Below, piece by piece: positions 17,933 through 27,162 of a stretch of 64,000 bases of DNA (position 1 is the stretch's first letter; every line of letters begins with the position of its first letter). The stretch is from assembly GCF_012272835.1 (NCBI RefSeq), contig NZ_JAAWWK010000007.1, positions 1-64,000 on the forward strand, read 5' to 3'. Under the pieces are notes generated by a model, which was not told where the DNA came from, did not search any database, and saw only the letters and a program-made list of their open reading frames with translations. Both the position numbers and the translations under genes were made by a program. The DNA is from Spongiibacter thalassae (GTDB taxonomy: Bacteria > Pseudomonadota > Gammaproteobacteria > Pseudomonadales > Spongiibacteraceae).

Positions 17933-18156
17933 GGTTGAAACCTGTTTCTGTCTGGTCTGTGAAGGCGGCGAGTCGCAGTGGCCTGAGCCTGCTGCGGCGC
18001 GCGAGAAAATCCCATTGTAACTTTTCCACTCGCCCCAAGCCACGTGCCCTGTGGTGAGAATTCCCGTTTAGCGGTGTATACTCTGGCCTTTTCGCGGGGA
18101 AGTGGTGGCAGTCTCCGGCCCGGTGCCCGCGTGTTGATTCTGTCCAGAGAGTATTC

Positions 18157-18573
18157 ATGGAAAAGTTGATCTTATTTATCGTTGAACAGTGGATGCTGGT
18201 CGGCGCGCTGTTGAGCTGCGTTATCCTGCTGAGTTACCACGAATCCCGTCGCGCTGGCCCGGCCTTGTCGCCCCAGCAGATGGTGAGCCTGCTCAACGAG
18301 CAGAAAGCCACCGTTATCGACCTGCGTGACAAGGCCGAGTACAACAAGGGGCACATTCTCGACTCGGTTAATCTGCCCTTTGCCAAGCTGGACAAAGAGA
18401 TTGACCGCGTTGCCTCCGACAAGGACAAGCCACTGGTGTTAGTGTGCAAACTCGGGCAACATTCCAGCGCTGCGGGTAAAAAACTCGCCGGTAAGGGCTA
18501 TGCCAAAGTGCATCGCCTGAAGGGCGGCATCAGTGAGTGGCAAAGTATGCAAATGCCCTTGGTTAAAGGCTAG
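18157..18573 (+). CDS. Membrane-anchored rhodanese-domain protein (YibN-like)
   Basis: 138 residues. One N-terminal membrane segment (about 5-24) followed by a single rhodanese domain with VIDLRDKAEYNKGHI and the active-site loop VCKLGQHS (Cys in a 6-residue loop). Rhodanese proteins move sulfane sulfur as a Cys persulfide. The same gene precedes grxC and secB in many gammaproteobacteria (yibN). It is 17 nt from grxC. Confidence 0.9.
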   Translation: MEKLILFIVEQWMLVGALLSCVILLSYHESRRAGPALSPQQMVSLLNEQKATVIDLRDKAEYNKGHILDSVNLPFAKLDKEIDRVASDKDKPLVLVCKLGQHSSAAGKKLAGKGYAKVHRLKGGISEWQSMQMPLVKG

Positions 18574-18590
18574 GGCGGAGAGCCGGAATT

Positions 18591-18848
18591 ATGGCAGCAG
18601 TTAAAATCTTCACCACACGGTTTTGTCCCTTTTGTGTGCGCGCCAAACAGTTACTCGACCGCAAGGGCGTTGCCTACGACGAAACCGCGGTGGATGGCCG
18701 CAACGACCTGCGCGAGGATTTGCTCAAGCGCACAGGCCGCCGTACCGTGCCGCAGATCTGGGTGGGTGACACCCATGTTGGCGGCTGTGATGAATTGTAT
18801 ACCTTGGAGCGTAGTGGCCGCCTCGACGAGCTGCTGGCTGCGGATTAA
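18591..18848 (+). CDS. grxC: Glutaredoxin 3
   Basis: 85 residues. Active site CPFC in TRFCPFCVRAK (residues about 11-14), then the cis-Pro TVPQIWVG and the GGCDEL glutathione-binding turn. It reduces disulfides with glutathione. It lies between the rhodanese gene and secB, as in many relatives. Confidence 0.95.
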   Translation: MAAVKIFTTRFCPFCVRAKQLLDRKGVAYDETAVDGRNDLREDLLKRTGRRTVPQIWVGDTHVGGCDELYTLERSGRLDELLAAD

Positions 18849-18881
18849 TTTCAATAACACATCAGGAGTCGTAAACCGACA

Positions 18882-19370
18882 ATGGCTGAACAAGAGAACG
18901 CAACGCAGGCCCAACAACCCTCTGCGACCTTCGCCCTGCAACGTATTTATGTAAAAGACTCGTCGTTTGAGTCGCCCAGCAGCCCGGCGGTATTTGGTAA
19001 AAGCTGGAAGCCTAAAATGCATGTGGACCTCAACACCCGCAGCCAGGCCGTGGCAGACAAAACCTACGAGGTGACATTGACTGTTACCGTGACGGCCAAG
19101 CTGGAAGAAGACGAGACGGCCTTCCTGGTTGAAGTGCAGCAAGCGGGCCTGTTCGTTGCCGACGGCATTGAAGGTGAGGCGCTGCGTCAGCTGCTGGGTA
19201 TCGCCTGTCCGAATATGCTGTTTCCCTATGTGCGCGAAGCGGTTGATGCCCTGGCAATCAAAGGCGGTTTCCCGGCGCTGGCACTTCAGCCGGTAAACTT
19301 TGAAGCCCTGTTCCGTCAGGCGCAAAAGCAGGCGGAAGAAAAAGCGGCGGCTGAGTCCACGACTCACTGA
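18882..19370 (+). CDS. secB: Protein-export chaperone SecB
   Basis: 162 residues, normal length. FALQRIYVKDSSFESPSSP near the N-terminus, then VTVTVTAKLEEDETAFLVEVQQAGLF and LLGIACPNMLFPYVREAVD, all SecB signatures. It is a cytosolic tetrameric chaperone that keeps preproteins unfolded and hands them to SecA. An acidic start (AEEQENATQAQQ) and a charged tail flank the core. Confidence 0.97.
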   Translation: MAEQENATQAQQPSATFALQRIYVKDSSFESPSSPAVFGKSWKPKMHVDLNTRSQAVADKTYEVTLTVTVTAKLEEDETAFLVEVQQAGLFVADGIEGEALRQLLGIACPNMLFPYVREAVDALAIKGGFPALALQPVNFEALFRQAQKQAEEKAAAESTTH

Positions 19371-19433
19371 CACCTGTCAATCTGCTATGAGCGTGGCGGC
19401 GACCGGCCTTGGCGGGTTGTCGCCCACCCACCT

Positions 19434-19898
19434 ATGTTCCACATTGCCCTCCACGAACCACAAATTGCACCCAACACCGGCAATATTATTCGCCTGGTTG
19501 CCAATAACGGCTGTCACCTGCACTTGATTGAGCCTCTGGGCTTTGATCTTGAAGAAAAGAAACTACGCAGAGCGGGGTTGGATTATGCGGATATGGCCAG
19601 GGTCAGCAGGTACTCTGACTATGGAGCTTTTTTAGCCGCAATGGGTGAGCGCCGCATCTATGCGCTTACAACGAAGGGCCATCGGAACTATGCCGATGTG
19701 GCCTACCAGCCGGATGATGTGTTGCTGTTCGGTTCGGAGACTGCGGGCCTGCCCCAGTCTATTCGCGATGAACTAGGCGCTGAGCAATGCCTGCGGGTGC
19801 CGATGATGACGGGAGCGCGCAGCCTGAATTTATCGAACACCGTGGCCCTGGTGAGTTACGAAGCGTGGCGACAGCAGGGATTTGGCGGGGCGAGCTAG
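19434..19898 (+). CDS. trmL: tRNA (cytidine(34)-2'-O)-methyltransferase TrmL
   Basis: 154 residues, a SPOUT methyltransferase. [20 protein letters not shown] is the standard start; [10 protein letters not shown] and [17 protein letters not shown] form the knotted SAM site. It methylates the wobble ribose of tRNA-Leu isoacceptors. It starts 63 nt after the secB stop, on the same strand. Confidence 0.95.
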   Translation: MFHIALHEPQIAPNTGNIIRLVANNGCHLHLIEPLGFDLEEKKLRRAGLDYADMARVSRYSDYGAFLAAMGERRIYALTTKGHRNYADVAYQPDDVLLFGSETAGLPQSIRDELGAEQCLRVPMMTGARSLNLSNTVALVSYEAWRQQGFGGAS

Positions 19899-19961
19899 AT
19901 CGAAAGCAACGCGTCATTTGGTTATCGCGCTTGATAGGAAGAGCGCCAGCCCCAAAGCTAA

Positions 19962-20016
19962 TCTAGCGTCTAGCGTCTAGCGTCTAGCGTCTAGCGTCTA
20001 GCGTCTAGCGTCTAGC
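19962..20016. repeat. Heptamer tandem repeat (TCTAGCG), about 7.9 copies
   Basis: The unit TCTAGCG repeats seven times without error from 19962, followed by a six-base partial copy. It ends 2 bp before the last codon of ntrC (minus strand). Each unit contains CTAG. No protein frame uses it. It is a simple-sequence tract that may vary in copy number. Confidence 0.95.
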
Positions 20017-20018
20017 CT

Positions 20019-21437
20019 TCAATCCTCGTCGTCACCGCCCATGCCCAGTTCCTTGATTTTCCGGGTCAGGGTATTGCGTCCCCAGCCCAGCAAATTCGAC
20101 GCATCCCGACGGCGACCGTGGGTGTGGCGAAGGGCGGCTTCGATCATGATTTTCTCAAACTGGGGCACGGCGCGATCCAGCAGCTTGTCCTTGCCCAGCA
20201 TCAGCTCCTGATCGGCCCAGCGGCGCAGATTGTCCTGCCAGTTCGATGCGGGGGCCGCTTCGCCCTGTGGTCGCTCGAGCAGCTCGGGGGGCAGGTCGTC
20301 GATATGAATTTCCCGGCCGGAAGCCATTACCGTCAGCCAGCGACAGGTATTCTCCAGTTGACGAACATTGCCGGGCCAGTCCAGCTGGCAAAGGAATTCT
20401 TCGGTTTCCGGGCGCAGGCGCTTGGGTTCGACATTCAATTCACTGCCCGCCATGGTGAAGAAGTGCTGCATCAGCTTGGGAATGTCCTCCCGGCGCTCGG
20501 CCAGCTTGGGCAGATGAATGCGGATGACGTTCAGCCGGTGGAACAAATCCTCGCGGAAGGTATTGTTCTGCACCAGTTTTTCCAGGTTCTGGTGGGTGGC
20601 GGCGATAATCCGTACATCGACCTTTACCGGGGTGTGTCCGCCCACGCGATAGAATTCGCTGTCGGCCAATACCCGCAGCAGGCGGGTTTGGGTGTCGGCG
20701 GGCATGTCGCCGATTTCATCGAGAAACAGGGTGCCGCCATTTGCCTGCTCAAAGCGGCCGCGGCGCTGGGCGCTGGCCCCGGTGAAGGCGCCTTTTTCGT
20801 GGCCGAACAGTTCTGACTCCATAAGGTCCTTGGGAATGGCAGCCATATTCAGCGCAATAAAGGGCTTGGTAGCGCGCGGGCTGTGACGGTGAAGGGCCTG
20901 GGCGACGAGTTCTTTACCGGTGCCCGATTCGCCGTTAATCAATACGGTGATATTGGATTGGCTGAGGCGACCAATGGCGCGAAACACTTCCTGCATCGCA
21001 GGGGCTTCGCCGATAATCTCGGTGGTCTCCAGCGGCGGTTCGTCGGGCAGGACACTGCGGTTCTTGTTGGCGTGCTGGAGGGCGCGCTGGGTGGTGGCCA
21101 ATACCTCGTCCACATCAAAGGGCTTGGGCAGGTACTCAAAGGCACCCCCCTGGTAGGAGGCAACCGCGCTGTCCAGGTCGGAGTGGGCGGTGGTGATAAT
21201 AACGGGCAGCCCGGGGTGGATTTCGGTGATCCGCGACAGCAGCTTAAGGCCGTCGATGCCGGGCATGCGAATATCGCTGATGACCGCATCGGGAACGCCG
21301 GTTTCCAGCTGGGCCAGCAAGGCGTCGCCGTTTTCAAAGCTGCGGGTAACGATGCCCGCCTGATTCAGCGCCTTTTCCAGCACCCAGCGGATTGATCGGT
21401 CGTCGTCTGCAATCCATACAGCATTGCTTTGCGTCAT
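20019..21437 (-). CDS. glnG: Nitrogen regulation response regulator NtrC (GlnG)
   Basis: 472 residues from the ATG at 21437, which overlaps the ntrB stop (ATGA). Receiver domain with phospho-acceptor D55 (VISDIRMPG); AAA+ sigma-54 activator domain with Walker A GESGTGKE (169-176) and the sigma-54 contact loop GAFTGA (217-222); C-terminal Fis-type helix-turn-helix ([18 protein letters not shown]). When phosphorylated by NtrB it drives sigma-54 promoters, including the one seen here before glnA. Confidence 0.97.
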   Translation of the reverse strand: MTQSNAVWIADDDRSIRWVLEKALNQAGIVTRSFENGDALLAQLETGVPDAVISDIRMPGIDGLKLLSRITEIHPGLPVIITTAHSDLDSAVASYQGGAFEYLPKPFDVDEVLATTQRALQHANKNRSVLPDEPPLETTEIIGEAPAMQEVFRAIGRLSQSNITVLINGESGTGKELVAQALHRHSPRATKPFIALNMAAIPKDLMESELFGHEKGAFTGASAQRRGRFEQANGGTLFLDEIGDMPADTQTRLLRVLADSEFYRVGGHTPVKVDVRIIAATHQNLEKLVQNNTFREDLFHRLNVIRIHLPKLAERREDIPKLMQHFFTMAGSELNVEPKRLRPETEEFLCQLDWPGNVRQLENTCRWLTVMASGREIHIDDLPPELLERPQGEAAPASNWQDNLRRWADQELMLGKDKLLDRAVPQFEKIMIEAALRHTHGRRRDASNLLGWGRNTLTRKIKELGMGGDDED

Positions 21438-22507
21438 TGCTTTAACTCCACGGGTATAAAGAGAGAGAACTGGGTGCACCCGGGTTCGCTCTGGCATTCA
21501 ATAAGGCCACGGTGGTGGTTGAGTATCGACTGGGCAATAGACAGGCCCAGTCCGGAACCGTCGGCGCGGCCACTGATCATTGGCAGGAAAATCGACGGCA
21601 GCAGTTCGCTGGGTATGCCGGGGCCGTTGTCGATAATGTCGACCCGGCACACCAGTCGGTGGCGGTGAGAGCCGATGGTGAACTGGCGCAGTGTTCGACT
21701 GCGCAGGGTAATAATGGGATCGCTGTGATGGGTGGATTCCAGCAATGCCTGCTGGGCATTGCGCATAATATTCAAAAACGCCTGAATCAGTTGCTCGCGA
21801 TCGCCAAAGATATCGGGAATGCTGGGGTCGTAGTCGCGAATAATTTGCAGGCGGCCCTGGGATTCAACGTCGATAAGCTGGCGCACTCGCTCCAGTACCT
21901 CGTGAATATTGGTCGCGCATTTTTCCGGCACTTTGTGGGGGCCGAGCATATTGTCGACCAGGTTACGCAGGCGGTCGGCCTCTTCAATGATGATATTGGT
22001 GTAATCGTGCAGGCGGGGCTCGTCCAGCTCCCTTGCCAGCAGCTGTGCGGCGCCGCGCAGACCGCCCAGAGGGTTTTTGACTTCGTGGGCAATACCGCGA
22101 ATCAGCGCCTGGCTATTTTGCTGAGAGGACAGCAGGCCCTCTTCCCGGCTTATGCGCAGCAAACGATCCAATGGCTGAAGTTCAATAATCAACGAGGTGC
22201 GCGGGTGCTCGATTACCGGAGTCACGGCGTAGTCAACGGTGATTTCCCGTCCGGAGCGCAAGGTCAGCACGGTTTCGCGCTTGGTGTAGGCCTCGCGCTT
22301 GTTGATGGCGTCGAGTAATTTAACCAGGGTGTCTTCGTCTTCGTGGAACAGCTTGGTGATCGCCTCACCATGTATGCGTTGGTCGGAAACAGCCAGCAAC
22401 GACTCGGCCGCGGGGTTGATGTAACTCACCGTCAAATTGGGCTCGACCAGCAAGATCGCTGTCTTGAGGTTGTCGAGTATGTGGTGGTGAAGATTATTTG
22501 GGGGCAT
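21434..22507 (-). CDS. glnL: Nitrogen regulation sensor kinase NtrB (GlnL)
   Basis: 357 residues from the ATG at 22507; a longer frame adds 19 unlikely residues. A PAS domain (about 8-100), the dimerisation/phospho-acceptor helix with H141 in RGIAHEVKNPLGGL, and a HATPase domain with NIMRNAQQAL (N box), DNGPGIP (G1) and GSGLGLSIAQ. It is cytosolic with no membrane segment. It passes phosphate to NtrC depending on PII (GlnB) state, and is coupled to ntrC by a 4-nt overlap. Confidence 0.96.
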   Translation of the reverse strand: MPPNNLHHHILDNLKTAILLVEPNLTVSYINPAAESLLAVSDQRIHGEAITKLFHEDEDTLVKLLDAINKREAYTKRETVLTLRSGREITVDYAVTPVIEHPRTSLIIELQPLDRLLRISREEGLLSSQQNSQALIRGIAHEVKNPLGGLRGAAQLLARELDEPRLHDYTNIIIEEADRLRNLVDNMLGPHKVPEKCATNIHEVLERVRQLIDVESQGRLQIIRDYDPSIPDIFGDREQLIQAFLNIMRNAQQALLESTHHSDPIITLRSRTLRQFTIGSHRHRLVCRVDIIDNGPGIPSELLPSIFLPMISGRADGSGLGLSIAQSILNHHRGLIECQSEPGCTQFSLFIPVELKQ

Positions 22508-22783
22508 ACCGTCGCCGTATCCGTCGTTATAGCTTGCTTGGAAGCAATTTCCAGGCCAGTCCATTTGCTTGTGGGGAGCCAGTGCTAGTGGGTTGAAATT
22601 ACTGGATTCGTAGCCGTAGTCCCATTGTGGTGCGAGCTAAAGAATGGCGCCGTGCCACATATCGGGTCGAGACAGATTTCATTATACGCGCTAATGCACC
22701 AAAGTGGCGCATATGGCTGCCGGGTGGTGCGGCCTGTGACTTATGGTGGCACAGGCGTTTGATTGTCGTCCGAAGGCCGGGGT

Positions 22784-23284
22784 TCAGCGGTTATTTGGCC
22801 AGTGAACTACGATGTTGACGGTATGTGAGCTGATCAGTCTGTCGTTGCTGGTATACAGGCTGGCGTTGATCTGGTGGGGGCCGCGCTGCATCAGCGGTAT
22901 TCTGAGGCTGGTTTGGCCGCCGCGCTGGACGACTTTGCCGTCAATGGAAAATACGACGATCTGGCCCGATATCAGCGGGCTTTCGGTGCTGGCGGTGACG
23001 GTGATGGGAATGCGGCCATTGGGGAAGACCTGGCCGTCCCGTGGAAAGGTGACGGTAATTCGATTGTCCATCATCGCCGGTTCAGGGGTGTCTGAGAAGG
23101 TTTGTCGCTCCCGTGGAGCGATGGCGGGGGTGGCGTTTACCTCGGGCAGGTCGATGGTTTCGCTGCCGGGAAAGGGGCTGTCGCTGTAAATGGTGTTGCC
23201 GCGTTTGTCCTTGCCTTTGTAAATCTCGCTGGTGGCGGCGCCGGTCGCCAGAGTCAGGCAGAGTAAAATCGTCAGTCTTAACAT
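22784..23284 (-). CDS. DUF4124 domain-containing periplasmic protein
   Basis: 166 residues from the ATG at 23284 (a longer frame to 23461 runs through the glnA terminator). A signal peptide (1-about 18), then a DUF4124 domain (SEIYKGKDKRGNTIYSDSPFPG), and a C-terminal Ig-like beta domain (about 75-166, ITVTFPRDGQVFPNGRIPITV). The function of DUF4124 is unknown to me. The gene commonly sits between glnA and ntrB in this bacterial group, but a role in nitrogen control has not been shown to my knowledge. Confidence 0.85.
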   Translation of the reverse strand: MLRLTILLCLTLATGAATSEIYKGKDKRGNTIYSDSPFPGSETIDLPEVNATPAIAPRERQTFSDTPEPAMMDNRITVTFPRDGQVFPNGRIPITVTASTESPLISGQIVVFSIDGKVVQRGGQTSLRIPLMQRGPHQINASLYTSNDRLISSHTVNIVVHWPNNR

Positions 23285-23362
23285 GTTGAGCCCTTGTGTG
23301 TGTCCTCCATGTTGCGACGGGAGGAGCCCTGGGGCAAGAGGCAGAAGGTTATTTTCATTGTC

Positions 23363-23375
23363 GGGGTCTGTCCCC
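23363..23375. repeat. Copy of the palindromic GGGGTCTGTCCCC element
   Basis: GGGGTCTGTCCCC, inside the slightly longer CGGGGTCTGTCCCCG. The same 13-mer occurs twice directly and once inverted at 43947-43987. It lies between the DUF4124 gene and the glnA terminator. Confidence 0.7.
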
Positions 23376-23388
23376 GCTTGTGGCAGGC

Positions 23389-23418
23389 AAAAAAAAGCCC
23401 GCCGAAGCGGGCTTTTCG
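23389..23418 (-). terminator. Rho-independent terminator of glnA
   Basis: Read on the minus strand: AAAAGCCCGC-TTCG-GCGGGCTTTTTTTT. A strong GC stem with a UUCG loop and an 8-base U run, 15-20 nt after the glnA stop. It separates glnA from the DUF4124-ntrBC genes. Confidence 0.9.
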
Positions 23419-23432
23419 ATAAGGCCTGGGCC

Positions 23433-24839
23433 TTACACGCTGTAGTACATGTCGAACTCAACAGGGTGAGTTGTCATGTTCAGGCGCTCGATTTCCTGTG
23501 ATTTCAGGGCGATATAGCCGTCGATCATGTCGTCGTCGAATACGCCGCCAGCGGTCAGGAAGGCACGGTCTGCATCCAGGGCCTGCAGGGCCTGCTCGAG
23601 GCTTGACGCTACAGTCGGGATGTTGGCCGCTTCTTCTGCGGGCAGGTCGTACAGATCCTTGTCAGCAGCATCGCCGGGGTGGATCTTGTTCTGAATGCCG
23701 TCCAGGCCAGCCATCAGCAGGGCTGCGAAAGCCAGGTATGGGTTGGCAGAAGGGTCGGGGAAGCGAACTTCTACGCGACGTGCCTTCGGGTTGGAGATGA
23801 ACGGAATACGGATTGACGCAGAGCGGTTACGCGCTGAGTAAGCCAGCATTACGGGAGCTTCAAAGCCGGGAACCAGACGCTTGTACGAGTTGGTAGAGGC
23901 GTTGGTGAAGGCGTTGATGGCGCGAGCGTGCTTGATGATACCGCCGATGTAGTACAGGGCAGTTTCAGACAGGCCGCCGTAAACGTCACCGGTGAACAGG
24001 TTCTGGCCGTCTTTGCTCAGAGACATGTGTACGTGCATGCCGCTGCCGTTGTCGCCAACGATGGGTTTGGGCATGAAGGTTGCGGTTTTGCCGTAGGCGT
24101 GAGCAACGTTGTGTACGCAGTACTTGAGGATCTGTACTTCGTCAGCTTTGGCAACAGCAGAGTTGGGGCCAACACCGATTTCACACTGGCCGGCAGTACC
24201 CACTTCGTGGTGGTGTACTTCAACTTCCAGGCCCATGTCGGTCATGGCGTTACACATGGCGGCACGCAGGTCGTGCAGGCTGTCGACCGGAGGAACGGGG
24301 AAGTAGCCGCCTTTAACGCCGGGGCGGTGACCAATGTTGCCTTCTTCGAAGTTGTTGCCGGAAACCCAGGCGGCTTCGTCAGAAGAAATCGCGTAGCTCG
24401 CGCCTTCCATTGCGACTTTCCACTTCACGTCGTCAAATACGAAGAACTCGGGCTCGGGTCCGAACAGGGCGCCGTCGGCAATGCCGGTTGAGCGCATGTA
24501 GTCTTCAGCGCGCTGGGCAATAGAGCGTGGGTCGCGGTTGTAGCCTTGCATGGTTGAAGGCTCAACGATGCCGCAGCGGATGATGATTGTGGGCTCGTCG
24601 GTGAATGGGTCCAGAACGGAGGCAGAATCATCTGGCATGAGAACCATGTCTGATTCGTTAATGCCTTTCCAGCCAGCAATGGATGAGCCGTCGAACATTT
24701 TGCCGTCTTCAAAGAAGCCAGCGTCGATCTCGCCCACCGGCATGGTGACGTGCTGCTCTTTACCTTTTGTGTCGGTGAAGCGCAGGTCGGCCCACTTCAC
24801 GTCGTTGTCGGCGATTAACTTCAGAGTGTTCTCTGACAT
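23433..24839 (-). CDS. glnA: Glutamine synthetase type I
   Basis: 468 residues from the ATG at 24839 ([15 protein letters not shown]). [13 protein letters not shown], the glutamate/metal segments EPEFFVFDD and [15 protein letters not shown], the ATP-binding loop [14 protein letters not shown] and the adenylylation Tyr in DLYDLPAEE identify the GSI-beta type. It makes glutamine from glutamate, ammonia and ATP, and forms dodecamers. The upstream region carries a sigma-54 promoter and NtrC boxes, and ntrBC lies just downstream. Confidence 0.98.
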   Translation of the reverse strand: MSENTLKLIADNDVKWADLRFTDTKGKEQHVTMPVGEIDAGFFEDGKMFDGSSIAGWKGINESDMVLMPDDSASVLDPFTDEPTIIIRCGIVEPSTMQGYNRDPRSIAQRAEDYMRSTGIADGALFGPEPEFFVFDDVKWKVAMEGASYAISSDEAAWVSGNNFEEGNIGHRPGVKGGYFPVPPVDSLHDLRAAMCNAMTDMGLEVEVHHHEVGTAGQCEIGVGPNSAVAKADEVQILKYCVHNVAHAYGKTATFMPKPIVGDNGSGMHVHMSLSKDGQNLFTGDVYGGLSETALYYIGGIIKHARAINAFTNASTNSYKRLVPGFEAPVMLAYSARNRSASIRIPFISNPKARRVEVRFPDPSANPYLAFAALLMAGLDGIQNKIHPGDAADKDLYDLPAEEAANIPTVASSLEQALQALDADRAFLTAGGVFDDDMIDGYIALKSQEIERLNMTTHPVEFDMYYSV

Positions 24840-25014
24840 TCTTAACATCCTCCAATTATAGAGTCTTGTAGTCGATTTCGGCGGGGCCGAAGGGTGAAAC
24901 GATTATAGGTATATTGCAGTGAGACGCAAAGCGCCATCTGCCTTGAACACTTATAAACATCAGATTCGTTGGTGGGCCGCTAATGGGCGCACCACAGTTG
25001 CGGAGGTTGATAAG

Positions 25015-25029
25015 GCAATAACTGTGCCA
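25015..25029 (-). promoter_or_regulatory. Sigma-54 promoter of glnA
   Basis: On the minus strand TGGCAC-AGTTA-TTGC, with GG and GC elements exactly 10 nt apart as the -24/-12 consensus needs. It lies about 175 nt before the glnA start. Transcription would begin near 25003. Confidence 0.85.
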
Positions 25030-25104
25030 CTAATAAGTGCCGTTTGGGTGCTTGGAGAGGTTGAAAAACAACCAAAATGCACAAAAAACACCCGCGCCCA
25101 TCAG

Positions 25105-25146
25105 TGGTGCGCACTTTAATGGTGCGGTCGTGCCTCAGTATGGTGC
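25105..25146 (-). promoter_or_regulatory. NtrC-binding sites upstream of glnA
   Basis: GCACTTTAATGGTGC (25111-25125) matches the E. coli glnA NtrC site pattern GCACTATATTGGTGC. Half-sites TGGTGC abut it at 25105-25110 and recur at 25141-25146. They lie about 80-120 bp upstream of the -24 element, a typical enhancer distance. They are also about 70-110 bp before thiI, which might be affected. Confidence 0.8.
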
Positions 25147-25216
25147 GGCAAAGGGTGGCTGAATAGCGCGGCTTGAGCCGTTATACTTACGCGTCAGCAC
25201 CTAATGCGGTATCACC

Positions 25217-26671
25217 ATGAAATTTCTCGTTAAGCTTTTCCCCGAAATCATCATTAAAAGCAAGCCGGTTCGCAAAAAGTTTATTAAGCAGTTGCGGGAT
25301 AATCTGCGCAAACTCCTGCTGCCGATCGACCCCGATATCAACATTATTCGCGAATGGGATCGTATTACGGTGGAGACTGCGCTGACTGACGAGGCAGCGC
25401 ACCGCGGAATATTAACCGTGTTGTGCAACACCCCCGGGATCGCCAATGTGGCGGAGGTGGCGGAATATCCGTTGGTCGATGTGCACGATATCTACGAAAA
25501 AACCCGCGATGCCCTCGGTGACAGCCTGCGCGGCAAAAGTTTCGCCGTGCGCTGCAAGCGCACCGGGCAGCACGATTTCAACTCCGGGGAAGTGGAGCGC
25601 TATGTAGGTGGTGGTCTGAACCAGTTCAGCGAAACCGGCGGAGTGAAATTGAAAAACCCCGATGTGACGGTGCGTCTGGAGGTGCGTCACGGGCAGTTCT
25701 CGCTGCTGAAGCGCCGCCACGAGGGTTTGGGAGGCTTTCCGATTGGCACGGTCGATTCTGTGGTTAGTCTGATCTCCGGCGGCTTCGACTCTACGGTGTC
25801 CAGTTACATGGTGATGAAGCGGGGGATGCGCACCCATTTTTGCTTTTTCAACCTTGGCGGGCGTGAACACGAGGTGGGTGTGAAGGAGGTGGCCCTGTAC
25901 CTGTGGCTGAAATATGGCGCTTCCCACCGGGTGAAATTTATCACCGTGCCCTTTGAGAACGTGGTGGCGGAAATCCTCAAGAATGTTGAAAACTCCCAGA
26001 TGGGGGTGATCCTCAAGCGCATGATGTTGCGCGCGGCGTCAGAGGTGGCGGCAAACCTCGAATCCCCGGCGCTGGTCACCGGCGAAGCCGTCGCCCAGGT
26101 CAGCAGTCAGACTTTGATTAATCTGTCGGTGATCGACCAGGTGACCGACACTCTGGTGTTGCGCCCGCTGATTACCGCGGACAAGCTGGATATTATCAAC
26201 ACCGCTGCACGTATTGGCACGGAGGAGTTCGCTGCCAATATGCCGGAATACTGCGGGGTGATATCGGTTAAGCCGACCACTCGCGCGAAGCCGGAAAAAA
26301 TCGCCGAACAGGAAGGCAACTTTGATTTTGCGGTGCTGGAGCGGGCCATCGCCAGTGCCCGTTACACCAATATTGATGCCCTGGCCGATGAAGAACAGAC
26401 CGTGGTTGATGTTGAGGTATTGCCCATTCCCCTTGCCGAAGCGGTGATTCTGGATGTGCGCCACCCCGATGAAATCGAGCGCAAGCCGCTGCAGCTGGAT
26501 CGCAACGAGGTACGGGAAATGCCCTTCTATGAATTGCACCGCCGATTTGCGGAGTTGGATCAGGGGGTAAATTACCAGCTGTATTGCGACAAGGGGGTGA
26601 TGAGCCGCTTGCACGCGGCGCATCTGGTTGAGCAGGGTTTCGCCAATGTGAAAGTCTATCGCCCCGGCTGA
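25217..26671 (+). CDS. thiI: tRNA 4-thiouridine synthetase ThiI with rhodanese domain
   Basis: 484 residues. A ferredoxin-like and THUMP N-terminus (to about 165), the PP-loop ATPase with SGGFDS at 187-192, and a C-terminal rhodanese domain (about 400-484) whose catalytic Cys is C457 in LYCDKGVMS, matching E. coli C456. It forms s4U8 in tRNA and in species with the rhodanese part also feeds thiazole sulfur. ATG start; divergent from glnA. Confidence 0.97.
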   Translation: MKFLVKLFPEIIIKSKPVRKKFIKQLRDNLRKLLLPIDPDINIIREWDRITVETALTDEAAHRGILTVLCNTPGIANVAEVAEYPLVDVHDIYEKTRDALGDSLRGKSFAVRCKRTGQHDFNSGEVERYVGGGLNQFSETGGVKLKNPDVTVRLEVRHGQFSLLKRRHEGLGGFPIGTVDSVVSLISGGFDSTVSSYMVMKRGMRTHFCFFNLGGREHEVGVKEVALYLWLKYGASHRVKFITVPFENVVAEILKNVENSQMGVILKRMMLRAASEVAANLESPALVTGEAVAQVSSQTLINLSVIDQVTDTLVLRPLITADKLDIINTAARIGTEEFAANMPEYCGVISVKPTTRAKPEKIAEQEGNFDFAVLERAIASARYTNIDALADEEQTVVDVEVLPIPLAEAVILDVRHPDEIERKPLQLDRNEVREMPFYELHRRFAELDQGVNYQLYCDKGVMSRLHAAHLVEQGFANVKVYRPG

Positions 26672-26679
26672 AGCCGGGG
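26662..26679. terminator. Hairpin between convergent thiI and the downstream minus-strand gene
   Basis: CCCCGGCT-GA-AGCCGGGG, an 8-bp perfect stem that includes the thiI stop codon. No T run follows, so it is a structural or Rho-assisted end at best. Confidence 0.45.
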
Positions 26680-26697
26680 TGGGCCGGTGGAGGGCGC

Positions 26698-27132
26698 TCA
26701 GGGCTTGCCGAAGTTCAGGTTATAAATCTTGAAGCGCTCGTCTTCGACGGTCAGGGTGGCGGTCATAATGGCATCGCCGCCGCTGAAATGAATCAGCGCG
26801 CTGTAGCTCAGGCGCGGCGCGTCGGCAAACAGTGACAGGGCGCCGCTGAGTCGGGAAAAGCGCAGTTCTTCCATGCTTTGGTAGCTGCCCAGGTAGCGGT
26901 ACTCTTCGGTCAGCGAATGTAATTGGGCGTCGCTGACATGCAGTAATGTCTCCCGTGCGAGCTCGCCTTTCAGGCTGGCAGGCTGCCAGTCGGAGATGCG
27001 CGAGAGTGCGCCATTCAGAAATTTCCGGGCATTGTCAGCGTAGTGATCTTCCACTTCGCCGCTGTAGTAGTACAGGCTGCCGAACAGTATCAGGCCGCTG
27101 AGAATAAACAGTCGTAAAGCCGAGTTGCGCAA
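26698..27132 (-). CDS. Hypothetical membrane-anchored protein
   Basis: 144 residues. One N-terminal membrane segment (about 7-23, LRLFILSGLILFGSLYYY) and a soluble, likely periplasmic, alpha/beta remainder with a mainly beta C-terminus (SYSALIHFSGGDAIMTATLTVEDERFKIYNLNFG). No family recognised. GGAG lies just before the ATG. It follows the NSS transporter gene by about 30 nt on the same strand and is likely cotranscribed. Confidence 0.75.
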   Translation of the reverse strand: MRNSALRLFILSGLILFGSLYYYSGEVEDHYADNARKFLNGALSRISDWQPASLKGELARETLLHVSDAQLHSLTEEYRYLGSYQSMEELRFSRLSGALSLFADAPRLSYSALIHFSGGDAIMTATLTVEDERFKIYNLNFGKP

Positions 27133-27162
27133 GGGGGTGAATCTCCAGGTTAGGACAAGGGG

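Noticed and set aside
19962-20016. Possible CRISPR array
   Set aside because: The heptamers are directly contiguous with no spacers and no cas genes are near.
23284-23461. Longer N-terminus for the DUF4124 protein
   Set aside because: It would be read through the glnA terminator and lacks a signal peptide; the start at 23284 gives a clean one.
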